Source: Clostridium sp. CM027
Lineage (GTDB): Bacteria > Bacillota > Clostridia > Clostridiales > Clostridiaceae
Reading direction: 5' to 3'
Assembly: GCF_024730565.1 (NCBI RefSeq)
Contig: NZ_CP077725.1
Location: 806,001-870,000 of the forward strand
DNA: 64,000 nucleotides
Position numbers and translations under genes: made by a program. This document shows, piece after piece, positions 1 through 8,697 of the stretch; positions within the stretch are counted from its first letter, which is position 1; each line of letters begins with the position of its first letter. The notes beneath the pieces are model-generated. The model was not told the DNA's origin. It saw only the letters and a program-made list of their open reading frames with translations, and searched no databases.

Positions 1-741
1 ATGTAATACATCTTTTTCATCAATGCCTGTACATATATTTGAAATTTTAAAAATAACTTTAGCATCACATTCTTCTAATTTTATTTCAATAACTTTCTCA
101 GCATATTTTAATGTATTAGATAGCAAATTATCTATTATTCTCTCTAGACTATCCTTATCCCCCATTATAAAAATTGGCTTATCCGGAATGCATATTTTGG
201 GCTCTATCCCTTTTCTCTCAAAAGATTCATAAAGTGATAAAATTTCGTCTCGTACTATATTAGTTAAATTTATTTTTACCATCTCTAACTCATAATCTTC
301 AGTCTCTATTGAAGCTAACTCAAAAAAATCATTTATAAGAACATTTAATTTGTTAGTTTTATTTTCAATTATCTCTAATGCCTCTTCTTTATCTATGGTA
401 TTTTGTTTAAGAAGTTTTAAATATCCTATTATTGATGTTAAGGGGGTCCTTAAATCATGAGACATATTAGCTATGCCTTGTTTTAATGTATTTTCAAACA
501 TTACTTTTTCTTGTTCATTTCTTCTGTAAAGTTCTAAATATTCATTAATTTCAAAAGCTAAATTTTCTATATATTTATCAGCTATTTCAGTATTAACTTT
601 TTTATTGGTTTCTCGCACTCTAAAATTTCTGATTTGCTTAGTTATAGCTCCTATTTCTCTTTTATATAAATGTAACTTAATAATTGCTACTGCCAAAATT
701 AATATTAGAAAAATAATCATTAAAATAATAGCTAAATACAT
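1..741 (-). CDS. Sensor histidine kinase, C-terminus outside window
   Basis: The frame is open to base 1, so only the first 247 residues are visible. One hydrophobic segment (about residues 2-21) is followed by a charged linker, the HisKA H-box SHDLRTPLTS with the phosphorylated His at 95, and the start of the HATPase domain (N-box Asn about 205 in DNLLSNTLKY). The ATG at 739-741 is chosen because a TCTCCT/AGGAGA ribosome site lies about 7 nt upstream. There is no extracellular sensor domain. It is the last visible gene of a minus-strand operon and probably pairs with the response regulator at 2497-3222; the ABC genes lie between them, as in lantibiotic-immunity type loci (inference). Confidence 0.85.
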   Translation of the reverse strand, partial: MYLAIILMIIFLILILAVAIIKLHLYKREIGAITKQIRNFRVRETNKKVNTEIADKYIENLAFEINEYLELYRRNEQEKVMFENTLKQGIANMSHDLRTPLTSIIGYLKLLKQNTIDKEEALEIIENKTNKLNVLINDFFELASIETEDYELEMVKINLTNIVRDEILSLYESFERKGIEPKICIPDKPIFIMGDKDSLERIIDNLLSNTLKYAEKVIEIKLEECDAKVIFKISNICTGIDEKDVLH

Positions 742-782
742 TTCATTTCTCCTACTCATATAATAAAATTTTTACTTATCTT

Positions 783-1523
783 TTACTTAATATCTTCACG
801 CCGTACATATAACATACTCCCTCCAATTGTTATAATAAAAGTTAAAAGTGATGAAATTATCCCAAATATAATCTCTTCTTTAGGTGCAAATCTCGATATT
901 GCCACTCGCCCAGCAACATAAGGAAGTATATATGCACTTATGTTGCTTGGCAATTGAAAACTCAGAAAGAATATAACTGGTGAAACAAATGTACAAAGAG
1001 CACTCTTTGTTATCATAGCAATCATAGCAATTATACATATTGTGACTGCACTATACATTATTCCAATAATAATTACTCTGGTTAAGTATAAAATAGCACT
1101 TAAATTTAAGACTTCACAAAATCCATGATTTATTGAAACATATATAACTAAAATTGTTGTATAAATTATTTCTAAAAATAAACAAGCCATTATAAATACT
1201 ATTAATTTACTTAATATAACCTTACTTCTCGTATATCCATAACTGAAACTTTTACTTATATTATTATTCTTAAAATCCTTAGCAATAAATTCTCCGCCTA
1301 ATAATGCAAATATAAAACTAGTATATATAATATACTCGAATGCGTATTCTATTGAATATGCTCCATTCATAAGAAAATTAGGATGTACTTTCTGCAGTCG
1401 TTGTATATCCTTATCCCATACAGTAATTAAAAAAAATGAAGCCACTATTGCCATAAATATCATTCCAACAAAATATCTACTTTTCCTTAATTTATAAAAT
1501 TCTCCTCTAATTAGATTACTCAT
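783..1523 (-). CDS. ABC-2 type transporter permease
   Basis: About six hydrophobic segments over 246 residues, with a basic cytoplasmic N-terminus (residues about 6-16), typical of BcrB/lantibiotic-immunity permeases. I start at the ATG at 1523 rather than an upstream ATG at 1538, because GGAGGAGA lies five bases before it. This makes an 8-base overlap with the end of the ATPase gene, a sign of translational coupling. With the ATPase it should form an exporter or target-protection transporter in the cytoplasmic membrane. The substrate cannot be read from the sequence; the flanking two-component genes suggest peptide antibiotics. Confidence 0.82.
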   Translation of the reverse strand: MSNLIRGEFYKLRKSRYFVGMIFMAIVASFFLITVWDKDIQRLQKVHPNFLMNGAYSIEYAFEYIIYTSFIFALLGGEFIAKDFKNNNISKSFSYGYTRSKVILSKLIVFIMACLFLEIIYTTILVIYVSINHGFCEVLNLSAILYLTRVIIIGIMYSAVTICIIAMIAMITKSALCTFVSPVIFFLSFQLPSNISAYILPYVAGRVAISRFAPKEEIIFGIISSLLTFIITIGGSMLYVRREDIK

Positions 1524-2436
1524 TATCTTCTCCTCCAACTAACTTAGTAAAATAATCCTCCAGTGATTCACCCATTTGCATTATTTCTTTAACGCCTATG
1601 TTATGTTTAGATAGAGCAATAGTAATCTTTTCTCCGTCAAATTCATCATATATTCTTATGATATTATTTGGAAAAACTTCAAAGTCTTTTATCCCAATCT
1701 CATTTTCTAAAATAACTGAAACATCCGAAGTATAATTTACTTTCAAATGAAGATAAGTTCTACATTTGTTTGAAAGTTCACAAGACGTCATTTCTTCAAT
1801 TAATTTCCCATCATTTATAAAACCATATCTATTGGAAATATGAGTAAGTTCAGATAACATATGACTTGATATTAAAATAGTTGTTCCTCTTTCTTTGTTT
1901 AATTTAATTAAAAGCTCTCTTATTTCTTTTATTCCAATTGGATCTAGCCCATTCATAGGTTCATCTAAAACCAAAAATTCTGGCTCACTTAATAATGCCA
2001 TAGCAATTCCCAGTCTTTGTTTCATTCCTAGCGAGAAATTCTTAGTTTTCTTTTTCGCGACATCCTTAAGTCCTACTAAATTTAAAGTCTCATTAATACA
2101 TTTGTTTCCTGGAACTCCTCTTTGAATTTTGACAAGTTCAAGATTTTCATACGCCGTCATGTTAAGATAAAGAGCTGGTGATTCTATTAATGTACCAATT
2201 CTACTTCTTTCCTTAATAATCTCTTTCTCCTCACTATGTCCAAATAGTTCAACTTGTCCAGCATTAGGTATAACAAGACCTGTAAGCACTCTAATCATAG
2301 TTGTTTTTCCGGCACCATTTTTCCCTATAACTCCATATATATCACCTTTTTTTATCTTTATGGACAAATCATCTAAAACTTTGCGACTACCATATGTTTT
2401 TGTAATGTTACTAGCTATAATTACATACTCACTCAT
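1516..2436 (-). CDS. ABC transporter ATP-binding protein, BcrA type
   Basis: 306 residues. Walker A GKNGAGKTT at about 38-46, ABC signature SLGMKQRLG at about 135-143, Walker B with LDEP at about 157-160, and a C-terminal extension of about 90 residues, as in BcrA/NisF-type ATPases. The start has a strong AAGGAGG site. It powers the permease encoded immediately downstream (8-base overlap). It belongs to the same minus-strand run as two response regulators and two kinases, so its expression is probably induced by envelope-active compounds. This is inference from context; the ATPase assignment itself is firm. Confidence 0.9.
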   Translation of the reverse strand: MSEYVIIASNITKTYGSRKVLDDLSIKIKKGDIYGVIGKNGAGKTTMIRVLTGLVIPNAGQVELFGHSEEKEIIKERSRIGTLIESPALYLNMTAYENLELVKIQRGVPGNKCINETLNLVGLKDVAKKKTKNFSLGMKQRLGIAMALLSEPEFLVLDEPMNGLDPIGIKEIRELLIKLNKERGTTILISSHMLSELTHISNRYGFINDGKLIEEMTSCELSNKCRTYLHLKVNYTSDVSVILENEIGIKDFEVFPNNIIRIYDEFDGEKITIALSKHNIGVKEIMQMGESLEDYFTKLVGGEDNE

Positions 2437-2496
2437 TTTATTACCTCCTTATGAATCATTCTTTTATCATAACTAATGTTTCATAAGAAAACTTTA

Positions 2497-3222
2497 CTAA
2501 AGTCTTTCAAAAGTCTTAATTCTTCTTAATTTATACCCCATTGCCCAAATTGTTTCTATGTAATCTTCACTATCATTTGCAATAAACAGCTTATTTCTTA
2601 GTCTACTCACATGTACATTTACAGTATTATCATCGCCCAAAAATTCTTCTCCCCATATACTTTCGAAAATATTAGATTTACTGTACACCTTATTGGGATT
2701 TGTTAATAACAGTTCTAGTAATGCAAATTCTTTTGCAGTTAGCGTAAGTATAGTTTGTCCCACTTTTACTTCTTTACTTTCTGTATTTAAACTAATATCT
2801 TTATAACTCAAAATATTATCTCTATTTTTCTTTCCCTCATCCTTAAAAAATTCTAGATATCTTCTCAAATTACAATTAACTCTTGCAACAACTTCATCTG
2901 GATCAAATGGCTTACAAATAAAATCATCTGCTCCACTTTCTAATAATTCTATCTTAGTTTTTTTAGATGTTTTTGCACTTACTACAATTATTGGTGCTTT
3001 TGTTATTTCTCTAATTTTTAATATAGCTTCTTCTCCACTAATCCCTGGGATCATCAAATCTAATAAAATCATATCCCACCGTTCATTTTCTACACACATT
3101 AAAGCTTCTGTCCCTGAAAAAGCTGCTCTAACTCTATAACCCTTATTTTCAAGAATACTACAAAGTAATTTATTAATTTCATTTTCATCTTCAACTACTA
3201 AAATCTTAGCTCTTTTATCCAT
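2497..3222 (-). CDS. OmpR-family response regulator
   Basis: Receiver domain at residues 1-120 with the acidic pair E11/D12, phosphoacceptor Asp55 (in LLDLMIPG) and the conserved Lys in CKPFDP, followed by an OmpR/PhoB winged helix ending in GYKLRR. Two starts are possible (3234 and 3222). The one at 3222 is preferred because GGGGTGG sits just before it and nothing resembling a ribosome site precedes the other. It lies between the upstream kinase gene and the ABC ATPase. The kinase at 1-741 is the likelier partner, because the upstream kinase at 3260-4240 already has its own adjacent regulator. Confidence 0.88.
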   Translation of the reverse strand: MDKRAKILVVEDENEINKLLCSILENKGYRVRAAFSGTEALMCVENERWDMILLDLMIPGISGEEAILKIREITKAPIIVVSAKTSKKTKIELLESGADDFICKPFDPDEVVARVNCNLRRYLEFFKDEGKKNRDNILSYKDISLNTESKEVKVGQTILTLTAKEFALLELLLTNPNKVYSKSNIFESIWGEEFLGDDNTVNVHVSRLRNKLFIANDSEDYIETIWAMGYKLRRIKTFERL

Positions 3223-3259
3223 ATTCCACCCCATTATAATCTATATATAAAGCTATTTT

Positions 3260-4240
3260 TCATTTTGTAAATCTTATTGTAACCACTGTTCCTTCATGCA
3301 CAGTGGATTCTATCTCTATTGCATGGCCTAAATTTACACATACCTCTTTGGCTATATATAATCCAATACCAGTTGATTCTCCATATCTACGCCCATTCTC
3401 TCCAGTAAAGAATAGGTCAAATACCCTTTTAATATCTTTCCTTGGGATTCCTATTCCCTCATCAATAACACTTAATTTAATTTTTTTTTCTTCTTCCCAT
3501 GCTTTTATAATCAATTCTTTTCCCATGCCTTTTGAATACTTCACACCATTAATAATAAGTTGATCTAATACAAACTTTATCCACTTTACATCACTGTATA
3601 CTTCAATATCTTCATCTATTTCTACTCTAGGAATTATTCTGTTTTTTATGAAAATCTTCTTTTCTTCATTTACTGTATCAATAACTAACTTCTTCAAAGA
3701 AATTCGCTCTGCTACAAAATCTTTTTGGAAAGAATCTATTCTTGCAAAATGCATTGCCATATTTAAACCTTTATTTAATTTATTAACCTCTTCTTCTATA
3801 CTTCGCGCCTTTTCTTCTCCTGCGTATTCTTGAAGGAGAAGTTGTATTACAGAAAGAGGTGTCTTCATTTGATGTACCCACTGATTTATAAAAGTTAAAT
3901 GCTCATTATGATTTTTGTTACACTTTTGTATTTCAGCTTCATATAAATTATGTTGCTTCTTTAATATTTCAGAAATATTTTGACTCAAATCCGAACTATC
4001 AAGTTCCAAAAAAGCATCATTCAAACAATTTAATCCATTTCTTAATAATTTGTATAACTGTCTATTTTGATAATACCTAAAAGCTAAGAAGCATACCAGA
4101 ATAAATGTATTAAATACAAGTATATAAATGATTTCACCAAACTCTATGAACCCCATAATATTACAATACATAACTGTAAGAGCTAAACTTAATAAATATA
4201 TAAAAACATAACCTCTATTATCCTTTAAAAATAATTTCAT
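3260..4240 (-). CDS. Intramembrane-sensing histidine kinase, BceS type
   Basis: 326 residues. Two transmembrane helices near the N-terminus (about 12-30 and 36-54) are separated by only a few residues, so there is no sensor loop outside the membrane. The H-box NQWVHQMKTPLS (His123) and a HATPase domain with DEGIGIP and GIGLYIAKE follow. Kinases of this BceS family normally sense through a partner BceAB transporter rather than directly. No BceAB genes are adjacent here; the operon instead carries a BcrA-type transporter. The nearest BceAB pair is at 31600-34322. The gene starts nine bases after the preceding response regulator stop codon. Confidence 0.88.
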   Translation of the reverse strand: MKLFLKDNRGYVFIYLLSLALTVMYCNIMGFIEFGEIIYILVFNTFILVCFLAFRYYQNRQLYKLLRNGLNCLNDAFLELDSSDLSQNISEILKKQHNLYEAEIQKCNKNHNEHLTFINQWVHQMKTPLSVIQLLLQEYAGEEKARSIEEEVNKLNKGLNMAMHFARIDSFQKDFVAERISLKKLVIDTVNEEKKIFIKNRIIPRVEIDEDIEVYSDVKWIKFVLDQLIINGVKYSKGMGKELIIKAWEEEKKIKLSVIDEGIGIPRKDIKRVFDLFFTGENGRRYGESTGIGLYIAKEVCVNLGHAIEIESTVHEGTVVTIRFTK

Positions 4241-4249
4241 ATCATTCCA

Positions 4250-4942
4250 CTACCAGGTTTTATTTAATCTATAACCTGCTCCTCTTATAGTCTCTATGCC
4301 CATATCTATTCCTAAAACCTGCAACCTCTTTCTTATTCTACTAATATTTACGCTTAGGGTATTTTCCTCTACAAACTCAATGTCATCCCATATTCTTTCT
4401 AAAAGGAAATCTCTACTAACTACCTTAGGATACTTTTCCATAAGGCATTCTAGTAGTACGCCTTCCCTTTTAGTGATAATTAAACTTTCACCATTAAATT
4501 CTACTTCTGACCTTTCTGGGTAGAACTTAAGACTATCGGCTTCAACTATTCTTTCCTCTACCTTAGGTGCATAATCTCCAAAAGCTCTTCTTATATGGCT
4601 TTTTATCTTTGCAATAACAACATCAACATAAAAAGGTTTGGTTATATAGTCATCTGCGCCACTCTCTAAAGCCATAACCTGATCCATTCCACTATCTCTT
4701 GCAGATATAAATATTATAGGAATCTTTGATTGCTGCCTTATCTTTCTGCACCAATAAAATCCATCAAATTTAGGTAAATTAACATCTAATAATACTAAGT
4801 CTGGGTTACACCCATTAAATCCTATCATTATTTCTTCAAAGTTTTTTACCGCTATTACCTCAAACCCATACTTAGCTATGTATTCTTGTAATAAAGTACT
4901 TATTGATAAATCATCTTCTACAATATATATTTTGTATTTCAT
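4250..4942 (-). CDS. OmpR-family response regulator, BceR type
   Basis: 230 residues. Receiver with Asp53 (LLDVNLPKFDGFYWCRKIR; the FDGFYWC stretch is typical of BceR-like regulators) and Lys in TKPF, then a winged-helix DNA-binding domain ending GAGYRLNKTW. AAGGAG lies 8 bases before the ATG. It is the first gene of the minus-strand operon and precedes its kinase by nine bases. The region upstream holds a perfect 10-bp inverted repeat (5005-5046) that could be a control site. Confidence 0.9.
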   Translation of the reverse strand: MKYKIYIVEDDLSISTLLQEYIAKYGFEVIAVKNFEEIMIGFNGCNPDLVLLDVNLPKFDGFYWCRKIRQQSKIPIIFISARDSGMDQVMALESGADDYITKPFYVDVVIAKIKSHIRRAFGDYAPKVEERIVEADSLKFYPERSEVEFNGESLIITKREGVLLECLMEKYPKVVSRDFLLERIWDDIEFVEENTLSVNISRIRKRLQVLGIDMGIETIRGAGYRLNKTW

Positions 4943-5004
4943 ATTTATTTCTCCTTAATTTAATAAATTCAAAATTATTTTCAACGACATGCTTCTAAAC
5001 CATA

Positions 5005-5046
5005 TTTCTACAAAGTACCCTGATTACCCTTCTAAATTTGTAGAAA
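5005..5046. promoter_or_regulatory. Inverted repeat upstream of two-component operon
   Basis: TTTCTACAAA and TTTGTAGAAA form a perfect 10-bp inverted repeat with a 22-base spacer, about 60-105 bases upstream of the regulator gene at 4942. It could be an operator or a weak stem-loop. It has no U-tract, so a terminator is unlikely. Function is inferred from position only. Confidence 0.4.
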
Positions 5047-5152
5047 GAAGTAAAAAACATAGTAATCTCACTTTGCAAATTCCTCTTTTAGCCTTAGAAT
5101 AAGCCACACATTTTTATGGGGAATCCTGACGAAAAAAAGGTTTTGGTTAAGC

Positions 5153-5181
5153 TTGTAATGTAAATCTCTTACGTATATAAT
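5153..5181 (+). promoter_or_regulatory. Sigma-A promoter of fusion/flavodiiron operon
   Basis: TTGTAA at 5153-5158 and TATAAT at 5176-5181 with a 17-base spacer. It lies about 200 bases upstream of the dehydrogenase-rubredoxin gene, leaving a long leader that contains a small ORF (5291-5365). Confidence 0.7.
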
Positions 5182-5186
5182 AAATC

Positions 5187-5203
5187 TATACGGTTTAGGT
5201 ATA
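5187..5203. promoter_or_regulatory. Candidate Rrf2 operator at start of transcription
   Basis: TATAC-N7-GTATA begins exactly 5 bases after the -10 box, over the expected transcription start. The promoter of the Rrf2-type regulator gene has TATAC-N5-GTATA at the same 5-base offset from its -10 (9133-9147). The shared element and geometry suggest that the regulator represses both promoters. The spacer differs by two bases, which weakens the case. Confidence 0.5.
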
Positions 5204-5290
5204 CATTCGAAAAAAAATCCAAGTATGGTTAATGCAGTAAAACATATTGATTAGATGTATTCCAAATGTAAAAATAATTGGAGGAGTTTG

Positions 5291-5365
5291 ATGAGTTTTG
5301 CTTGCAGCAGCTCAATGTTGTGGTTTTACAGATTTCACAAAGCAACATTTACGAAACCGTATTAA
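5291..5365 (+). CDS. Possible 24-residue leader ORF
   Basis: An ATG at 5291 with an excellent GGAGGAG site four bases upstream opens a 24-codon frame ending TAA at 5363-5365, 18 bases before the ATG of the dehydrogenase fusion gene. The peptide begins MSFACSSS and ends TKPY, and carries one Cys, a Trp and several aromatic residues. It matches nothing I recognise. The ribosome site, and its place in the leader of a redox operon, make a translated leader peptide plausible. It could also be chance. Confidence 0.4.
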   Translation: MSFACSSSMLWFYRFHKATFTKPY

Positions 5366-5383
5366 TTAAAGGGGGGTATATTT

Positions 5384-7291
5384 ATGTTTTTTAAGACTAG
5401 GCAGCAACATGAAAATTTGAGGACAAAGATTAGAGAATTTGCAGAAGAGGAAGTTAAACCTATTGCATTTACCTTGGATCAGGAAAATAAATTCCCTATG
5501 GAAGCAATTAATAAGTTAGGTAAAATGGGAATGCTGGGGATCCCATATCCAAAAGAATACGGCGGAGCAGGTCTGGATGTAATGAGCTATGCAATTGCCG
5601 TTGAAGAATTATCAAGAGTGGATGGTGGTACAGGCGTAATTCTTTCCGCTCATACATCTTTGGGCACCTACCCAATTTCTGCCTATGGAACAGAGGAGCA
5701 GAAACAAAAATACTTAGTGCCACTCGCAAAGGGAGAGAAACTTGGTGCATTCGGTCTTACCGAAGAAAATGCTGGTAGTGATGCTGGCGGTACGGAAACC
5801 ATTGCCGTACTCGATGGTGATAATTACATTTTGAATGGTGAAAAAATCTTCATAACAAATGCTGGTAAGGCTGATATTTACGTTGTTTTTGCAATTACTA
5901 CGCCGGATATAGGTATTCGTGGTATAAGTGCATTTATTGTGGAAAAAGATACAGAGGGCTTTACCTTCGGTAAGCATTACGACAAGATGGGTATTAGATC
6001 ATCTGCAACTGCAGAGCTAATATTCAATGACGTGAAAGTCCCTAAGGAAAATCTACTAGGAAATGAAGGTGACGGGTTCAAGATTGCTATGGCAACTTTG
6101 GATGGTGGTCGTATCGGTATTGCAGCTCAGGCTCTAGGAATAGCTCAAGGCGCGTATGAAAATGCTTTAGAGTACTCAAAAGAAAGGGTTCAATTTGGTA
6201 AACCTATTTGTCAGCAACAGATTATCTCTTTTAAGTTGGCAGATATGGCGACAAAACTTAGAGCAGCTAGATTACTTATTTACAGTGCAGCAGAGCTTAA
6301 AGAAAATCATGAGCGTTACAGTATGGAAGCTGCTATGGCGAAACAATATGCTTCAGATGTTTGCCTTGAGATTGTAAATGACGCTCTTCAAATATTTGGT
6401 GGAAACGGCTATTTGAAAGGTATGGAAGTTGAGCGTGCTTACAGAGATGCTAAAATTTGCACAATATATGAAGGAACTAATGAGATTCAACGTGTCGTTA
6501 TCGCTGCTCACATCATTGGCAAGATGCCGAAAAACAAGAATACAGGTAAAGCTACTGAACGTGGACCTGCAACAGGTTATCGCAGAAAAGTGATTTTCAA
6601 GGAAGGAACTGCGAGTGAAAAAGTAAATGCACTTGTGGAAGCCCTTAAGGCTGATAAATATGATTTTACAGTTGGAATTCCAATGGATACTCCTATAACT
6701 AAGGCTGAAAGAGTAGTCAGCGTAGGACTAGGTATAGGGGAAAAAGAAAATATGAAGCTTATAGAAGACTTGGCAGTTCAAGCTGGTGCAGCTATAGGAT
6801 CTTCGCGTCCAGTAGCTGAAACACTTAAATATTTACCACTCAATCGTTATGTTGGTATGTCTGGTCAAAAATTTAAAGGAAATCTCTATATTGCTTGTGG
6901 TATTTCAGGTGCAGGTCAGCATTTGAAGGGCATAAAGGATGCTGCTACAATAGTTGCTATAAATATTGATCCCAAAGCGAAAATTTTTAAGAACTCTGAT
7001 TACGGTATCGTTGGCGATTTAATGGAGATATTACCATTACTTACTGCTGCTTTAGATAACGGAGAAGCAAAGAAAGATGCTCCACCGATGGTGAAGATAA
7101 AGTCAGCTACTCCTAAGAAAATTGTTCCAACCTGGAAACATTATGTATGTAACGGATGCGGTTATGAATACGATCCTGGTATGGGTGATCGCGAAGGCGA
7201 AATAGCTGAAGGTACTCTCTTTGAAAACATACCTGAAGGGTGGACTTGTCCATCTTGTTATGAAGAAAAAAATATGTTTATAGAAGTCTAA
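5384..7291 (+). CDS. Acyl-CoA dehydrogenase / EtfA FAD domain / rubredoxin fusion
   Basis: 635 residues in three parts. Residues 1-380 are a complete short-chain acyl-CoA dehydrogenase (GLTEENAGSDAGG flavin loop at 124-136; catalytic Glu363 in IYEGTNEIQR). Residues about 395-565 match the C-terminal FAD-binding domain of electron-transfer flavoprotein alpha (SRPVAE at 474-479, YIACGISGAGQH at 502-513, INIDP at 526-530). Residues about 583-635 are a rubredoxin with C589-x2-C592 and C622-x2-C625. EtfB and the EtfA N-terminal domain are absent. The likely route is acyl-CoA to FAD to FAD to Fe(Cys)4, ending in the flavodiiron protein encoded 56 bases downstream. The canonical EtfA GQTGK motif is altered to GMSGQ (491-495). 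The DNA is visibly richer in G/C than its neighbours, which hints at transfer. The ATG follows AGGGGGG. Confidence 0.93.
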   Translation: MFFKTRQQHENLRTKIREFAEEEVKPIAFTLDQENKFPMEAINKLGKMGMLGIPYPKEYGGAGLDVMSYAIAVEELSRVDGGTGVILSAHTSLGTYPISAYGTEEQKQKYLVPLAKGEKLGAFGLTEENAGSDAGGTETIAVLDGDNYILNGEKIFITNAGKADIYVVFAITTPDIGIRGISAFIVEKDTEGFTFGKHYDKMGIRSSATAELIFNDVKVPKENLLGNEGDGFKIAMATLDGGRIGIAAQALGIAQGAYENALEYSKERVQFGKPICQQQIISFKLADMATKLRAARLLIYSAAELKENHERYSMEAAMAKQYASDVCLEIVNDALQIFGGNGYLKGMEVERAYRDAKICTIYEGTNEIQRVVIAAHIIGKMPKNKNTGKATERGPATGYRRKVIFKEGTASEKVNALVEALKADKYDFTVGIPMDTPITKAERVVSVGLGIGEKENMKLIEDLAVQAGAAIGSSRPVAETLKYLPLNRYVGMSGQKFKGNLYIACGISGAGQHLKGIKDAATIVAINIDPKAKIFKNSDYGIVGDLMEILPLLTAALDNGEAKKDAPPMVKIKSATPKKIVPTWKHYVCNGCGYEYDPGMGDREGEIAEGTLFENIPEGWTCPSCYEEKNMFIEV

Positions 7292-7347
7292 TTTTTATAA
7301 TAATTAAATTTAATAATGTGTTTTTAGTATAAAGGAGGATTATATAT

Positions 7348-8547
7348 ATGTATTGTGTTAGAAATATAACTGAGGATCTTTATTGGGTTGGTGGAAGCGA
7401 TCGTCGCCTTTCCCTTTTCGAAAACATTCATCCAATTCCACGAGGAGTTTCTTATAACTCATATTTGCTAATGGACGAGAAGACAGTACTCTTTGATACA
7501 GTAGACTGGTCAATTTGCCGTCAGTTCATTTTGAATATTCAATCAATCCTAAAAGGCAAGCCTTTAGATTATATGGTAATTAACCATATGGAACCTGATC
7601 ATGCAGCATGCATTGAAGAGATTATTCTTCGTTATCCTGATGTAAAGATTGTATGCACCCAAAAAGCTTCCTTGTTCATGCATCAGTTCGGTTTCGCTAT
7701 TGATGGCAAAATAATGGAAGTTAGTGAAGGAGATACAATGTCCTTTGGAAAACATAACGTTACATTTGTAGCTGCTCCAATGGTACATTGGCCAGAAGCT
7801 ATGGTGACATTTGATACTTACAATGGTGTATTATTTTCAGCTGATGCCTTCGGTTCTTTCGGCTCATTAGATGGTCAGCTGTTTAATGACGAAATGAACT
7901 TTGACCGGGATTGGATTGACGATGCCAGAAGGTATTATACAAACATTGTAGGAAAGTATGGTCCTCATGTTCAGAATCTTTTAAAGAAGGCGGGCACTCT
8001 CGACATCAAGATTATCTGCCCGCTACATGGACCAGTATGGCGTAATGATTTGGGGTACTTGTTAGATAAGTACGACAAGTGGAGTCGATACGAGCCTGAG
8101 GAAAATGGAGTAATGATCGTTTATGGAACAATGTACGGCAATACGGAGGCCGCTGCAAGTGACCTAGCAACAAGGCTCGTGGAAAAGGGAATGACTAATG
8201 TGGTTATGTATGACGTTTCAAAAACTCACGTCTCCTATTTGATTTCTGAGACATTCAAATATAGTCATGTGGTTCTTGCCTCTGTAACCTACAACTTGAA
8301 GATTTATCCACCGATGCTGAATTATATGATGGATATGAAATCATTAAATCTTCAAAAACGTACTTTCACTCTTATAGAAAATGGCTCATGGGCCCCTCAA
8401 TCCGGCAAATTGATGCGTGGACTTTTGGATGAGATGAAAGAAATGACTATTTTAGATAATGAGATGTCATTGAACTCCAGCATGAAAGAAGATGATGCGG
8501 ATTCAATGGATGCCATTGCAGGCAGCATTATCGAGTCAATGAAGTAA
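7348..8547 (+). CDS. fprA: Flavodiiron protein (oxygen/NO reductase)
   Basis: 399 residues. The N-terminal metallo-beta-lactamase-like domain keeps the full diiron ligand set: H80, E82, D84 and H85 (NHMEPDH), H147, D166 and H227. The C-terminal flavodoxin domain begins about 255 with an FMN phosphate loop (YGTMYGNTEAA). Family members reduce O2 to water, or NO to N2O, with electrons from rubredoxin. Here the upstream gene ends in a rubredoxin domain, and no terminator separates the two genes, so they are very likely co-transcribed. AAAGGAGG precedes the ATG. A strong terminator follows. A cytoplasmic oxygen-scavenging role is the best reading. Confidence 0.94.
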   Translation: MYCVRNITEDLYWVGGSDRRLSLFENIHPIPRGVSYNSYLLMDEKTVLFDTVDWSICRQFILNIQSILKGKPLDYMVINHMEPDHAACIEEIILRYPDVKIVCTQKASLFMHQFGFAIDGKIMEVSEGDTMSFGKHNVTFVAAPMVHWPEAMVTFDTYNGVLFSADAFGSFGSLDGQLFNDEMNFDRDWIDDARRYYTNIVGKYGPHVQNLLKKAGTLDIKIICPLHGPVWRNDLGYLLDKYDKWSRYEPEENGVMIVYGTMYGNTEAAASDLATRLVEKGMTNVVMYDVSKTHVSYLISETFKYSHVVLASVTYNLKIYPPMLNYMMDMKSLNLQKRTFTLIENGSWAPQSGKLMRGLLDEMKEMTILDNEMSLNSSMKEDDADSMDAIAGSIIESMK

Positions 8548-8568
8548 TTTTAGAAAAATATAAATTTA

Positions 8569-8607
8569 GGACCTGCTCATAGATAAAGTTCATGAGCAGG
8601 TCCCTTT
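8569..8607 (+). terminator. Strong terminator after flavodiiron gene
   Basis: GGACCTGCTCAT (8569-8580) pairs perfectly with ATGAGCAGGTCC (8592-8603), an 11-base loop between, followed by CTTTT. It separates the operon from the convergent Rrf2 gene. Confidence 0.88.
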
Positions 8608-8697
8608 TGGTATACATCTTACTATTAAATTTATATTTGTTTTTTTATATAATTTATCAGTAAGATTAGGCATGCATAACTAATCTTTATTTCATAC

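Noticed and set aside
4983-4992. AACGACATG resembling the left end of the palindromic repeat
   Set aside because: Only nine bases match; hairpin and right end are absent.
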